Shown here: positions 49,046 to 60,250 of the stretch, one piece after another | Position numbering within the stretch: position 1 is the stretch's first letter | Layout: the number at the start of each line of letters is the position of its first letter | DNA from: Patiria pectinifera | Taxonomy: Eukaryota; Echinodermata; Asteroidea; Valvatida; Asterinidae | DNA length: 64,000 nt | Direction: 5' to 3' | Assembly (NCBI GenBank): GCA_029964075.1 | Contig: CM057134.1 | Location: forward strand, 19,074,905-19,138,904 | Made by a program: the position numbers and the translations under genes | The notes under the pieces: model-generated | Databases searched by the model: none | What the model was told of the DNA's origin: nothing | The model's input: only the letters and a program-made list of their open reading frames with translations

Positions 49046-49290
49046 TTTAAGAATTAAAGGGAATATACATCATTTGCTTATGCTGTAATTTTCAGAAATG
49101 GGTGGATTTGGGGGGTTGTAGCCCAAAATGTGGCCTATTTACTGGACTGCCTCCGTAAACATAGGCCACACACCCACCATGTACAAAAACGTGTCGACGG
49201 AGCCAAATTTTGATTTTCACATTTAGGCTTACTTTGTAGGGTTTTTTTGCTTTAGAAGCATTCTCACCCTCTATATAGACTAATCAGAAA

Positions 49291-49409
49291 GTGCTGCCTT
49301 TTTCAGATGTCTAATTTTTGTGAAATTTCATGTTGAAATTTTGATACGAAAACGTGTAAAAATGAATCTGGAAATTTCACGAAAAATGGACATCTGAAAA
49401 AGGCAGCAC
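49291..49409. mobile_element. 119-bp perfect-arm hairpin insertion in the left TIR
   Basis: GTGCTGCCTTTTTCAGATGT(C) and its exact complement (21 bp) bound the segment. A weaker inner inverted repeat (GTGAAATTTC / GAAATTTCAC) lies within. The right arm of the host transposon lacks it: CAGAAA continues directly to TAGTCCGTGGGACGAG. Confidence 0.85.
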
Positions 49410-50684
49410 TTTTAGTCCGTGGGACGAGAGCCCGAAAACGCTTTAGTTTTCGAGATAGGCGATCTGGTTCACCGAATTTTATAAAACTTGCCAGATATGT
49501 AGATTATGGTGTACCATATCAGAAAAACGTTGTTCCCCGGTCCACGAATTGTTTGGGAATGAGAAATTCTACGACAAAAACACGCACGAATTGTGCATGA
49601 GAAAAAAGAAAGAAATGGCGCCCTCTTTTGACACAGCAAATATACATGTTACACGCAATGCATGCGCGCGCAAGGCGGGTTCGCCCGTCTTGCTGAACAT
49701 TTGTTTAATGTTAGATTCTAGCCTTTTTATTTGTAATTATTTCTAAAGCAAGATGCTTATTACAGTTAATTTCAATTTGAAATAACCAGGGAGTTCCTTA
49801 TATTATAAAACATCTTGTAAATGACAAGCCTTTATGAAAGAATAATGTGTACAACCCATGAGCCCCAGAACTTGCAAGTTGCTTCGTTATGATATCCCAC
49901 GAAAACTGTAAATCAGTCAATCTTCTCTAAATGGCTGCTAGTTAGCTGAAACGCTGATCATCATTAATATGGGGCAGGTGTCATACTTAAATTGATTTAA
50001 ATTTAGATTAAATTTGATAAGAACGATTTGAAACAATGAATAACAAATACGATCCAAATACTGTTTCTATAACTTTTTTATTCCAACTTTGATGTGCTGT
50101 ACATTACATACTTCATTCAGCCAAAAGAAATACACAGATGGAAAAATCTTAATCAGTTAGTGTTGTTTTCTTGAATGAACAATTTGAGTAAAGACGGCAG
50201 GTACCTCAAACAGGATGAGTTCATGTATTCCAAATTAAATGACAAAGATCCTCCCCAGAAGAAAGAGCCGCAAAAGAACAGTTCCAGTAGCAGATAACTT
50301 TACAAAAGTTGTTTAAGGTGTGCAGGCATTCCACTCTAAGTAAAAACTTGGATTCAAAACCATCTAGTATACATTTGTTTCTTGAACTTCTGTTTTAAAC
50401 GACGATACAACCAATTATTTCCTTTTTGGCCCTATCCATTGCCCAAATCCCAATATACACCACATCAAACATTCATAAGGGTTTAATACAACTTCAAACA
50501 CACCTTATGTAGTGTTACATGTATCTTTCTGCCAATTTGGTTAACAGCCTTCATGAAAAAGAAATTAAAACAAAAATAAGTTTTCTAAATGCCAGTTTGT
50601 AAACAAACACAAATGTGTTTTCACAGATATCAATTATTCTGACCACAACAATGCAATGGCACTTCCTCAGTTGAATTTCTGCAA

Positions 50685-53215
50685 TTACAGTACATGTGTA
50701 AGTGTCAAATACAAGAAACAATAAGAGCAATTACACAAATGCACCGAAACAATTCTGAGCACATCCATTTTGGATTTGACAATGTGCATAAGAAGTTCTT
50801 CATTGTTGTTGTCTTCCGCCGCCTGTAGCAATCTTTCAGCCTGTAGGGTAGTACATGTGACCAGGGGTTCTTGCCTCCTCTTCCTTGTGACTCGACAGGT
50901 CACACACTTCTCCTTCCTGCAAAGGATGCACGTTTGGGAAAAACATGTTGTGATCTTGCTGCAGTCTTGGAAACCGTTTGCGTGGCTGAACGGAGTCTTC
51001 TCTTTTTCACAGGGGGGTGGGGAACCTTTTTGGCTGTTTCAGTTTCTAGAATACAGGAGAGAAACAGAAAATACAATCTTATTCAACTTTTTACATGGAA
51101 TTAACATTTATTTGGTTGTATTTATTGAAATAAGGCCATTTTTTCAATGAAAATGTTGTGTTGCTCTCAAATAAACAAAATCAGGAGGGTATATGTCATG
51201 TTTCTTCCTTAAATTTGTGAGATTATCTTTTTTTTGGGGGGGGGGTGTCGGATGGGGAGGGTAAACAACAGTATACATTAAAACCTTCCCCTTCTTCCAA
51301 ATTAAAAAATAAATGGAAAGAAAGTTATCAGTTCTTGGGCCTAATACTGGTATACACATGTGCATGTACATGGCCATGTATATATTTGTGGATGGTACAC
51401 TAGCCCAGGTGGACTCCCTTTCCCCCCTACGTTACACGTACATTGCCTTTTTATGGCTAAAAGTACAAGTTTCAAAAGATACATTAAACTCTTTGGACTG
51501 TCTTTTCATAAACAAAATACATTTCACATGGACACTGGGTGAACTGAACTATATAAAAACAGTTTTCCAGTGTAACTTAGTTACAGACATCAGATAAATA
51601 CTGGGGGGAGGGAGATGGGGGTCAGACAAGTCGACCGTTGAGACAACTCGACCGTTGAGACAACTGGACCAACTGTGCGATAAATGGAAAGACAAGTCGA
51701 CCGTTGAGACAAGTCGCCTGGCAAGTTTTGGGCCTAGTTTCGGGGATAGTACCGGGGATTTTGATGGCGGCTGATCGCCGTTTGGGAGTGATGACACATG
51801 AGGTGTTTTTTTTGCATATAACAGAGCTGATATAGCACAGCGTGATTGTCCGTGCACATCGTTCGTTTTTCTCAAGGCCACGTGCGCGCATCCCTGATCA
51901 ACGTGGCCGTACCATGCACGGTGGCATCGTTTTTGCCGGGCCTGTACGCCTATTTGCCGCGCCAGTCGACGTGCCCGCGTGCCGGGCCCGGCCCGGTCCT
52001 CGCGGGCGGGCGGGGCGCACCGGCCCGACGCGACGCCCTCTGTACATCGAGTATGCCTGCGCCGCACCCGTGATAGGTCTTGCAAAAGATTTGTGCAACT
52101 TTTTCTGCTCCACGTGTATTCATTTCCATTAAGTCAAGCTGTCTCAACGGTCGAGTTGTCCCGAGTCGAGTTGTCTCAACGGTCGACTTGTCTGACATTC
52201 AGGGAGATTATCAACAGCACCTCACAAATATACTTGTATAAGTTTATCATACCATCATCTCCCTGCAGTTTTTTTTTCATGAAGGTTACCAAATTTGTTA
52301 ATGAATAGAAATGGAAGCAACAGTTTCTATACAAATAAAATGTACCTGCAACTTTAGACTTCTCTTTTTGCTGGGCATGAACTGCTCTCTTCACCTTGGA
52401 CTTGTCAGTGTACAGACTGTAGCATGACCTATACAGAAAAATGTGGAGGTTTACATTTACATAGTACCAACATGACCAATAAGCCTACCATGACTACACA
52501 ATTGCAAGGCACTAACATCAGAACATGTTGACTAACGTGTATACACAATCATTGACTGCATTTAAGTAGTTTTAGGAAAGCATAAAAATCTACATGTACT
52601 GCATTCAGGCCCCCCTATGCCATGAATTTTCAGAGCCCCCCCCCCCTTCCCTTAATGACCTTGCCCTTATTTTATCTCGATCATCATGATCATAAAATAG
52701 TCAAGTCATAATCTGGTCATGGACATTGGTAGGTTACTAGATATTACACAATCTCGAAGTGAAGGGAAGTGTATGATTTGTATCTCACCGATGATGACCG
52801 GCATTCTCTAGGATCGTGAGATTGCAACCGCATACTGACGGGCTGATCGTGCTGATCCGTAGCAACACTTGCTCCGGCTCCGGCTGACGTGGCGCATGTT
52901 TTGGCGATGAATTGCCTTGTCCCTGGCCCTTGCTATCTCGGCTTGCGGTCCTTTTGTGAAGGCCTTCCAGACGTCGGTATACTCAAGGAAACGTGACCAG
53001 CTGTGCTCCGAAAATAACTGCACTACACCCTTTCCAGTCGGAAAGTGCATGAGACACTGAACTGATGATTTTGGAGCATTTTCTTCACCTGTCTCCGCTG
53101 CGGTCTCTCGGACTCGGTACTTCCTTCCGACGACATGGACGACGCCATGTTGGACTCGCCTCTTGTCGACGTGTATAGAACGTGCAATTTGATTGGTTCT
53201 TTGGCGACGCAACAC
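50685..53215 (-). pseudogene. Cys-rich spliced gene of unknown family inside the 4.5-kb transposon
   Basis: Three minus-strand exons can be placed. Exon 1 is ~53215-52789 (exact start uncertain; MASSMSSEGSTES at 53148 is in another frame). Exon 2 is 52428-52346. Exon 3 is 51045-50685. Splice junctions are GT-AG and rejoin codons (CG|G Arg, G|AA Glu). In order: a segment with VVQLFSEHSWSRFLEYTDVW; HHRSCYSLYTDKSKVKRA across junction 1; KKRRLRSATQ; CILCRKEKCVTC; LVTCTTLQAERLLQAAED; stop at 50685. Reading these requires a frame change late in exon 1 (52800-52920) and another near 50930-50945, so this copy looks inactivated unless the breaks are sequencing errors. The C-x2-C, HR-x-CY-x2-YT and LV-x-CTT motifs recall long uncharacterised proteins common in marine invertebrate genomes. 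I do not recognise a transposase or named domain. Confidence 0.6.
51623..52194. mobile_element. 572-bp GC-rich inverted-repeat element with GTCGACCGTTGA arms
   Basis: CAGACAAGTCGACCGTTGAG and its complement (at least 30 bp identical) form the ends. The left arm repeats GTCGACCGTTGAGACAA three times, the right arm twice. The core is strongly GC-rich (GCCGGGCCCGGCCCGGTCC), unlike its AT-rich host. It lies within the second intron of the minus-strand gene. Confidence 0.85.
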
Positions 53216-54460
53216 AAACCTTGCACGTTATTGGTTGATTTTTATCCTCTCTCGGGCGTTATGTTTGTCTAACGATTTTTTGGCTGTAACCTCGAATTTG
53301 ATGTTAATTAAAATTCATTTGTGAAGTCCCAAACCACCCACGAACGCGGGAACGTGGTTTGTTAGCGCTTTCTATTTTTGATCAATGGAATGAGAAATAT
53401 TAGAAAAAATTCGGAAAACCAGATCGCGTAACGAGCGAAAAAAAGGCCTCGTCCCACGGACTATTTCTGATTAACCTATATAGAGGGTGAGAATGCTTCT
53501 AAAGCAAAAAAAACCTACAAAGTAAGCCCAAATGTGAAAATCAAAATTTGGCTCCGTCGACACGTTTTTGTACATGGTGGGTGTGTGGCCTATGTTTACG
53601 GAGGCAGTCCAATAAATAGGCCACATTTATGGGGCTAGGGGGGTTGGTAATACCTAATATATAAATATTGTTACACTGACTTTGTTAAAATTTAAGTTCG
53701 TAGATGCTATAAAAACCAAGAAAAGCAATCATTTTCCTGTAGTCTGGTTCCCTGACTCCACTTAAGATGAAACGGAGCACTTCATTGATGTTGGAGAATT
53801 GTAAGGTCATGGAACCAGTCTAGATGGCTTGTACCCGTTTACAGGTGTGTGATCGATTGCAAACAAAACCAGACTAATTAAATATGGTCAACTGGGGCCA
53901 GTATTTGAAAAAAGCCAGTTTTTTTCCAGGGCTGGTCGGCCAACCAGCGTTGGAAATTGATACGAAAATAGCACTTTTCTTGAAAATGACAGTATACCAG
54001 ATGCCATGATTTTACAGGATGTTTTAGACTGTCATTCACTAACAGTCCAACAAGGTATTTCAAAATAGTTTGGTAGTTTTATTTCTTAATGTTTGCAAGT
54101 GTTGTATTTTCCCGTTAACTCAGAATGTGAGGACTTGTTACATATTTTTACATTCAGACTGCGTGCATAGGTGATTTATGCTTTCAAACACACATGCCCT
54201 GTTAATAACAAATTCAGAATTTGCCACATTTGTCAGTTGTCCAGCTTTTGCGTAATTTCTAGCTAAATGTTGATGTTTCTTGACATCATGAGTTTGTGTA
54301 ACTCAATTTCAACCTTCTTCCAGCTGAACAATGAACTCGCGCCAATCCTTCCTGTATATAGTGCGCCCTCATGCGTGCATGTACCATCAGTCAGCTAGCC
54401 GTACAATGTACGTACTTCTGCACGCGAACCCTGTTCGCCTGTAGTATATCATGTGCATCA

Positions 54461-54486
54461 CTGATCTCTAGTATAATAGAGATCAG
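54461..54486. repeat. Perfect 10-bp hairpin CTGATCTCTA
   Basis: CTGATCTCTA and TAGAGATCAG are separated by 6 nt. It is isolated; the surrounding 54119-54880 has no gene or repeat I recognise. Confidence 0.6.
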
Positions 54487-54884
54487 TAGTGTGTGTACGA
54501 ACCTACATCATACAGCTAGCTAGCCGGCTACACACACGTGTATTCATATTTTTGTAATGGAAGCTTCTGTAAGTAGTAGCCGACATGACATGCCCGATCA
54601 CAGAAAAGTAAGGCTTATGGGTAATAACATCTCTTGAAACAGACTCTTTGGAGGGGGGTGGGTGGTGATGGGTTGAGTTGGAGGTAATTCATTTATATTC
54701 CTCGCCACAATTTTATCTGTTATTTTTGTCGGTGGTATATTTCTTCTCTGGGCAATGCAAAAATTTAAATTCCAATTTTGGAAAATGTTATAAGTACAAA
54801 TAGTGCTGCCCCATTTGCACTATTTGTGACGTTCACTAGATCAAAATTTGCAGTGGCGAGATGACTTAGATGGACAGGTACAGT

Positions 54885-55680
54885 GGCGTAGCCAGGAATT
54901 TTTCAGTGGGGGGGGGGGGCGCTGGGGGGGCTGGAACATTTCATGGGGGGCGTCAAGCAGGGGCGTCAATCGCTTCTCAAAAGTGGGGGGGGGGACATAC
55001 CTTGATTATAACTGATGCAAGCGCGAAGCCCTTACGGCGTGGGGTTCGGGGCCCGCTTAAGGGCCCCGAAAAAAAATGGATTCTAGATGTTCTGTGGTGT
55101 GATTTGAAGCAATTTCTTACGACTTTCCGTAACTAATAAAGATAATTATTTGAACATCGTTTTCGAGGTTGGAGACATAGAATCAGCTATCGGTATTCTG
55201 AGTTATTGGCGTGGGGTTCGGGGCCCGCTTAAGGGCCTAGAAAAAAATTGGATTTTCGATGCTCTGTGGTGTGATCTGAGGCAATTTCTTACCACTTTAA
55301 CCAATAATTATCTTAGCACAAAAGATAATAATTTAAACATAATTTTCGAGGTTTTCTCAGCTAAAGGCATAAGAAAATTTTGTAAACATTGTTTTCGAGG
55401 TTGGAGTCATTGAATCAGCTACCAGAATTCTGAGCTATAGGCGTGGGGTTCGGGGCCCGCTTAAGGGCCCCGAAAAATTTTGGATTCTAAATGCTCTGTG
55501 GTGCTATCTGAGGCAATTTCTGACCACTTTAACCAATATTTTCTACGCAAAAGATACATTGTAGTACATAATAGGGCCCATGTCGTCATGTAGATCAATG
55601 ATAATTTTTTTAAAAACTCAAAATCTCAGTGGGGGGCGACAAGGTTTCATGGGGGGGCGGTGATTAATTAATTTGGAACC
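54885..55680. mobile_element. GTGGCGTAGCCAGG element with internal ~200-bp tandem repeats
   Basis: It begins CAGTGGCGTAGCCAGGAATT and poly-G, a terminus type seen in metazoan hAT-like repeats. It ends near GTGGGGGGCGACAAGG / GGGGGCGG. Inside, GGCGTGGGGTTCGGGGCCCG plus CTTAAGGGCC recurs at ~55038, 55209 and 55440, each followed by GAAAAAAA...TGGATT, GCTCTGTGGTG and CAATTTCTTACC. The GGGCCCGCTTAAGGGCCC core is a near-palindrome. Confidence 0.7.
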
Positions 55681-56119
55681 AGTTTTAAATTGATTTTGTA
55701 ATTAAGATCGGACTTGACAAACTATTGATAGCAAGAAGAAATGATTTTGAAAGTGCTGGCGTTTGTTTGGAGAAAAAAACTGGAATATTGATACAATTAG
55801 TGTCTTGAACTAAATTGATACTCAATTTCACACACTGTATTATGAACGAAGCATATTTTATTTGCTCTCCTTGAACTCATTTGGAGCATTTCTTTTGGCA
55901 ATTTTTACAGAAATGTGTCGTTCTAAAAAGTTCATGCCTTGACAGTTGTTGTTAATAGTGGTAAATGACGTGAGTTAATTTTCATTTGATTGTCTGTTTC
56001 ATTTTCCAAGCATCTTTGTCAGTGGTAAGCTGATGATGGCTGGCAGGAACTCCATCTACTCAGCTTCATCCTCCATGTGATGACAACAGTTCATCAAAGG
56101 GCAGTATACAGTGTGAGTC

Positions 56120-57260
56120 AAAAAGAAAGTGACCTGCGCCAGTTGATTATAGCGCCCTCTGGCAACCTGTTACTGTTTACCCATGGATGCAGCCATTGCA
56201 GATTTCTTTTAACTTTGTGAGTAACATTACATGTTGTTCCTCTCATTCGATTAGTCTCGTGATTCGTTCGTGTGGTGTCCATCCACTGAGTGGCATGGTT
56301 GCGGCATTGGAACCATTTTTATGCACTTTTAGGCTCATAACGAAACGGTTTATCACTGAACACTGCCAAATTTGAGCTTCATCTTCAGACTTCAGATTGT
56401 ATGCATCGATCACAAGTAGGTGAGCAGCTTTTACAGCCAGCTGATCCTACGACTGCGTTATAACACCGAGTTTTCCATTTTTTTTCCGCCAACGAGAGTG
56501 ACTTTACACTTCAAATCGAAATGACGGGTTACACCAAAACAGTGAGCAGTGAAACAGTGGTGTTTGAGCAGCATAAGCCCCAAAGGCTGGAGTGTAGTCC
56601 ACACCTACGAAGGCCTGTGTTTGTTTTCATTTAATTATACCAGTATTTTAATTTTACGAAGTGGGGCAGAATAATCCCTAAGGCTGGAGGGTAGTCCACC
56701 CCTATGAAGGCCTGTGTTTTGTTTTCACTTAATTATTTCAGTATTTTGTTGTTATCATGGGGCAGAATAATCCCCAAGGCTGGAGGGTAGTCCACCCCGA
56801 TGAAGGCCTGTATTTTGTTTGTATTATCTTAATATTTCCCGTATTTTATTCTTATCATGGGGCAGAATAATCCCCAAGGCTGGAGGGTAGTCCACCCCTG
56901 TGAAAGCCTTCAATTTGTACAATTTTGTTTCAGTTTGCATGCTTTAAATTGTTTGTTATTAATAATAGTGTGCTTGTTTAAAAGTAGTTTAGATCTTTTA
57001 CATCACCCATGGTTTACATACAACTTGGCACACATGTTATCGACCATGAAGTAGTTTGCATTGTTCCTACTTATTGACACACGAGATACAGAAGATAGAA
57101 GAAAAAGAAGTGAAACGCCAGCGCTCTCTGGCATACTCTTACTGGTTTCCCCATGGATGCAGCCATCTTGTTTTAACCTTGTGTGTTACCATAACATTTA
57201 GGTGTTCCTCTCGGTCGATAAGTCTTGTGTTTGGCCGTGATTCATTCATGTAGCGCCAAA
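56120..57260. repeat. Direct repeats flanking a ~100-bp tandem repeat
   Basis: Segments at ~56125-56290 and ~57100-57255 share CCCATGGATGCAGCCAT, GTTCCTCTC and GATTCATTCATGT-like sequence in the same orientation, about 970 bp apart. Between them, AAGGCTGGAGGGTAGTCCAC recurs at ~56583, 56680, 56778 and 56877 with GGGGCAGAATAATCCCC. An LTR-like or internally expanded element is possible, but no coding region or PBS is visible. Confidence 0.7.
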
Positions 57261-57515
57261 GTGAGTCATCCTATATGTAGTCTACATATAGGAAGCTAAA
57301 TCATTTAACTCTATTACAGAAAATATGTCACCTCCGACCTACAAGTGCATTTTTAATGCGCATGCACAAGCAATTCCCCTGACAATAACAAAAGAAGCTT
57401 GAATACATGTATGTCACACACATAACTGTACATCCCAGAATTCTATAGGTAAATCTCCCCTTTTTTTCCAGCCCGAACTGCCCACAGTGTACATGCGAAT
57501 TTGTTCGTTCAATCG

Positions 57516-59993
57516 CTACACAGCATAGGCATTTAGACCAACGGCTGATTCGTAGTGCTCTGTGGCCAGATCTGTTGTCAGCGCCTGGTGATCTGTACGC
57601 AGAGTGAATTTTCTGCCGTACAGGTAGACATGCCAATGTTCACATGCGTAGATGCAAGCGAGGGCTTCGCGTTCTCCTGTGGAGTACTTTCGTTCGGCTG
57701 AGGAAAGCGTGCGAGAAGCGAAGGCTACTGGGCGTTCTGTGCCTTTAACTTGTTGCGAAAGCATGGCCCCAATGGCAGTGCCGGATGCGTCGGTGGTGAC
57801 GTATGTCGTGGCAGCGGGATCGAAGTGTGCAAGGACTGGTGAAGTGATTTTCTCCTTGAGCGTAGTGAAGGCTTGGGTTTGGGGGTCGCCCCACTCCCAA
57901 GGCGTGTCCTTGCGTAGTAACTTGCGCAATGGCTCTGCGATGTCTGCGTAGCATGGTACGAACTTCAGGTAGAAGTTGCAGGAGCCGAGAAACGAGGCAA
58001 ATTTCTTTGGTGTTGGTGGGAGCCTGTATTTTCAGGATAGCGTCCATGTTTGCGAGCGTAGGCTGGACTCCTTCGGCTGAAACTCGGTAGCCGAGGAAGT
58101 CGATCTCGTTGGCTGCGAATACACACTTGTCTGCATTCAGTGTGATGTTGTGCTTGGCAAGTCGAGCAAGCACAGCATGGAGTCACAAGTCATGTTCGTC
58201 CATGGTCCGTCCATGGACAACAATGTCGTCGAGTAGATTGATGGCTCCATGGATCCCTGTGAGCATACTGGTGACGATCTTTTGGAACGCACTTGGTGCT
58301 GAGGAGAGTCCATAGGGCATTCTGCCATATTGAAATACCCCGTCATGTGTCACGAATGTTTTGAGCTGTTTACTGTCCTCGGCGAGTGGTATTTGCAGGT
58401 AACTACGACGCATGTCAAGTTTGGAGAAGACTGTGGCGCCGTGAAATTCGTTGGACAACTCGTTGATGGTGGGAAGTGTGTACTTGTCTGGAATGACAGC
58501 CTTATTCACCTCTTTCAGATCAACGCAGAGGCGAATTTCTCCGTTGCGCCTCCATGCGATGACCAAGTTTGAGATCCAGGGAGAAGAGTTGATGCGCTCG
58601 ATGATACCCTGTGATTCGAGTCGGCGAAGTTCTGTGGAAACTTGTTCGCGAACCACGAAGGGGAGACGGCGAAGGCATTGAGAAACTGGTTTGGCAGCTG
58701 GGTCAACGCGGGGGCGATGGCAGAAATGCTTGATTTCTCCAAAGCTGTTGAAAATGGTGGGGTACTGCTTGTCCATGTCCACCATGTACATGGGAGAGCC
58801 AGTGGGATCAAACACCTTGAAGCCGAGCTTGTCAAACAGGTCAACACCCATAAGACTTCTGCCTTTAGCGACGTGAAAGGAGAAGTGGTCCAGTGTTATG
58901 TCCTTGTACTGAACTGGAACAGAAATGACCCCACATACCTCGATTTTGGAGTCGGAGTATGCGTGAAGGGTGGAGGTTACTGGACGTAGCGGGTGGTGTG
59001 CGAAATGCTGCTTGCATGTAGCCTCGCTCAGGATGGAAACCTTTGCCCCGAGATCAATAAGGAGGCGTGTAGGTTTGCCATCGATGATGAGTACACAGTC
59101 CTTGAAGTTACCAGAACCAGTGTAGGAAGGGTCGCTAACTGTGTAAACCATACTGGATTCGTCACTGTCGGGGTTGTCCACATGGCGAATGTGAGTGTTA
59201 TCGCGTTGCGATGAGCGGCAGACGCTGGCAAAATTGTTCATTTTGCCACATGCAGAGCACTTTTTCCCGCGTGCGGGGCACTTGGCGCTCTTTGCCGAGT
59301 GTGATTTGTCCCCACAGTTAAAGCAATGGAAGTCTGGTCCGCGAGCATTAGTGGGTGGTTTTGTAGCCTTGGGTCGACACTTTGGGCGAACACCTTGTAC
59401 TTGAGCTGTAGCTGTAGTGGTCTGCTGTGGAGTAGGGGCGGGGGATCTGATGGCTTTGGAATCAGTGAGTGCCGATTCAATTTGGATAGCTAGTTTAGTG
59501 GCTTTGTCCAGTGTTTTGAGTCATCCTCCATGAGTAGGCGTTCTCTAATGCGAGGGATGGAAGTTTTCTCGATCTGATCCCTGATCATGTCTTCATGCAA
59601 TGCCCCAAAGTTACAAGTGGCTGCAAGTTTAGTCAAAGCTACAACAAATTGCTTGATTGGCTCACCGTTACCTTGTCCCCGTTGGCGAAATTTATACTGT
59701 TCCATCATGACGCTCTTCTATGGGCCGAAATATTTCTCGTAATCTTTCACAGCTTTATCGTAGGTGTCTGTGTCTTCGAACTGGCTGAAAACACGCTGGC
59801 CCTCGGTGCCGAGACAGTGGATCAGTATCGCTGTGCGCCGAGCCGATGTCACGCTGTCTCTGTCCAAAGCACTCGCGGTGATGTACGTTTCGAAGCTAAT
59901 TTTCCACCGGGTCCACGGGATTGCAGGATCCCCAGGCGTTGGAAGGAAAGCCGGAGGTGTAGGGAGGTTAATTTGATTCATCCTCGTCGCCAA
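57516..59993 (-). pseudogene. Ty3/gypsy retrotransposon gag-pol remnant, truncated
   Basis: Reading the minus strand: Gag starts near 59993 (MATRMNQINLPTPPAF) and continues in a shifted frame to 59490. A nucleocapsid zinc-knuckle region (CFNCGDKSHSAKS, CSACGK) spans ~59330-59230. The aspartic protease motif is LLIDLGAKVSIL, with Leu in place of the usual Thr/Ser. Reverse transcriptase covers ~58700-58000 with RLCVDLKEVNK and the catalytic LLDDIVVHG. RNase H has VTTDASGTAIGAML and LRTDHQALT (~57830-57560). Several frame breaks separate these parts. No integrase follows RNase H, so the 3' part is missing. The element is inactive as it stands. Confidence 0.92.
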
Positions 59994-59997
59994 ATTA

Positions 59998-60250
59998 TGT
60001 TAGGTTTGTGAAATAAACGGACACGAGATACGAGCTTAAACTGTCGTGTTACTTCGTATTGTAATCGGAAACCAACATGGATGCCAGAAGCGGCAAGGTT
60101 ACAGTGGGTATGAACAGCGCCCTCATGAGAGCTTAACTGGTACATGTAAACAAGATTAAAGCAAGTTACAAACCCGCACAGTTTTGTCAAGCCCAGACTT
60201 GTAGTTCTATACTTCATTATCCTGATGGAAATAGTCAATGTACATGTACA
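59998..60250 (-). mobile_element. 5' LTR of the gypsy element, with primer binding site
   Basis: On the minus strand the LTR ends CACAAACCTAACA and is followed after TAAT by TTGGCGACGAGGATG, the usual gypsy PBS and leader arrangement before Gag. The outer boundary near 60250 is set only by a CA-type end and is uncertain. No second LTR was found at the other side. Confidence 0.65.

Larger units (their letters stand above)
49119..53637. mobile_element. 4.5-kb TIR transposon (TAGCCC...GGGCTA), 9-bp TSD, gene-bearing
   Basis: The element is bounded by a perfect GGGGGGTTG at 49110-49118 and 53638-53646. Its arms match over roughly 230 bp (49119-49485 minus a 119-bp insert, against ~53405-53637), sharing GACTGCCTCCGTAAACATAG, ACGTGTCGACGGAGCC and GAAGCATTCTCACCCTCTAT. 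A subterminal hairpin (GTGGCCTATTTAC...GTAAACATAGGCCAC) is present in both arms. Inside is a minus-strand spliced gene (50685-53215). A 9-bp duplication plus long TIRs resembles Mutator-like elements, but I see no MULE transposase, so superfamily and autonomy are unassigned. Confidence 0.9.
49058..54114. mobile_element. TTAA MITE, family A, copy 3, split by a 4.5-kb insertion
   Basis: TTAA at 49054-49057 and 54115-54118. The left fragment is 49058-49118 (AGGGAATATACATCATTTGC...). The right fragment is 53638-54114, with the TAGTCTGGTTCCCTGAC foldback, the GGTCGGCCAACC near-palindrome and a final CCCG. Without the insert the copy would be ~529 bp, like copies 1 and 2. Confidence 0.88.

Noticed and set aside
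51842-52132. Arg/Pro/Gly-rich frames on both strands
   Set aside because: They are by-products of the GC-rich core of the 572-bp inverted-repeat element.
57652-59404. Plus-strand frames of 60-115 codons
   Set aside because: They are antisense to the gypsy protease, RT and RNase H coding strand.
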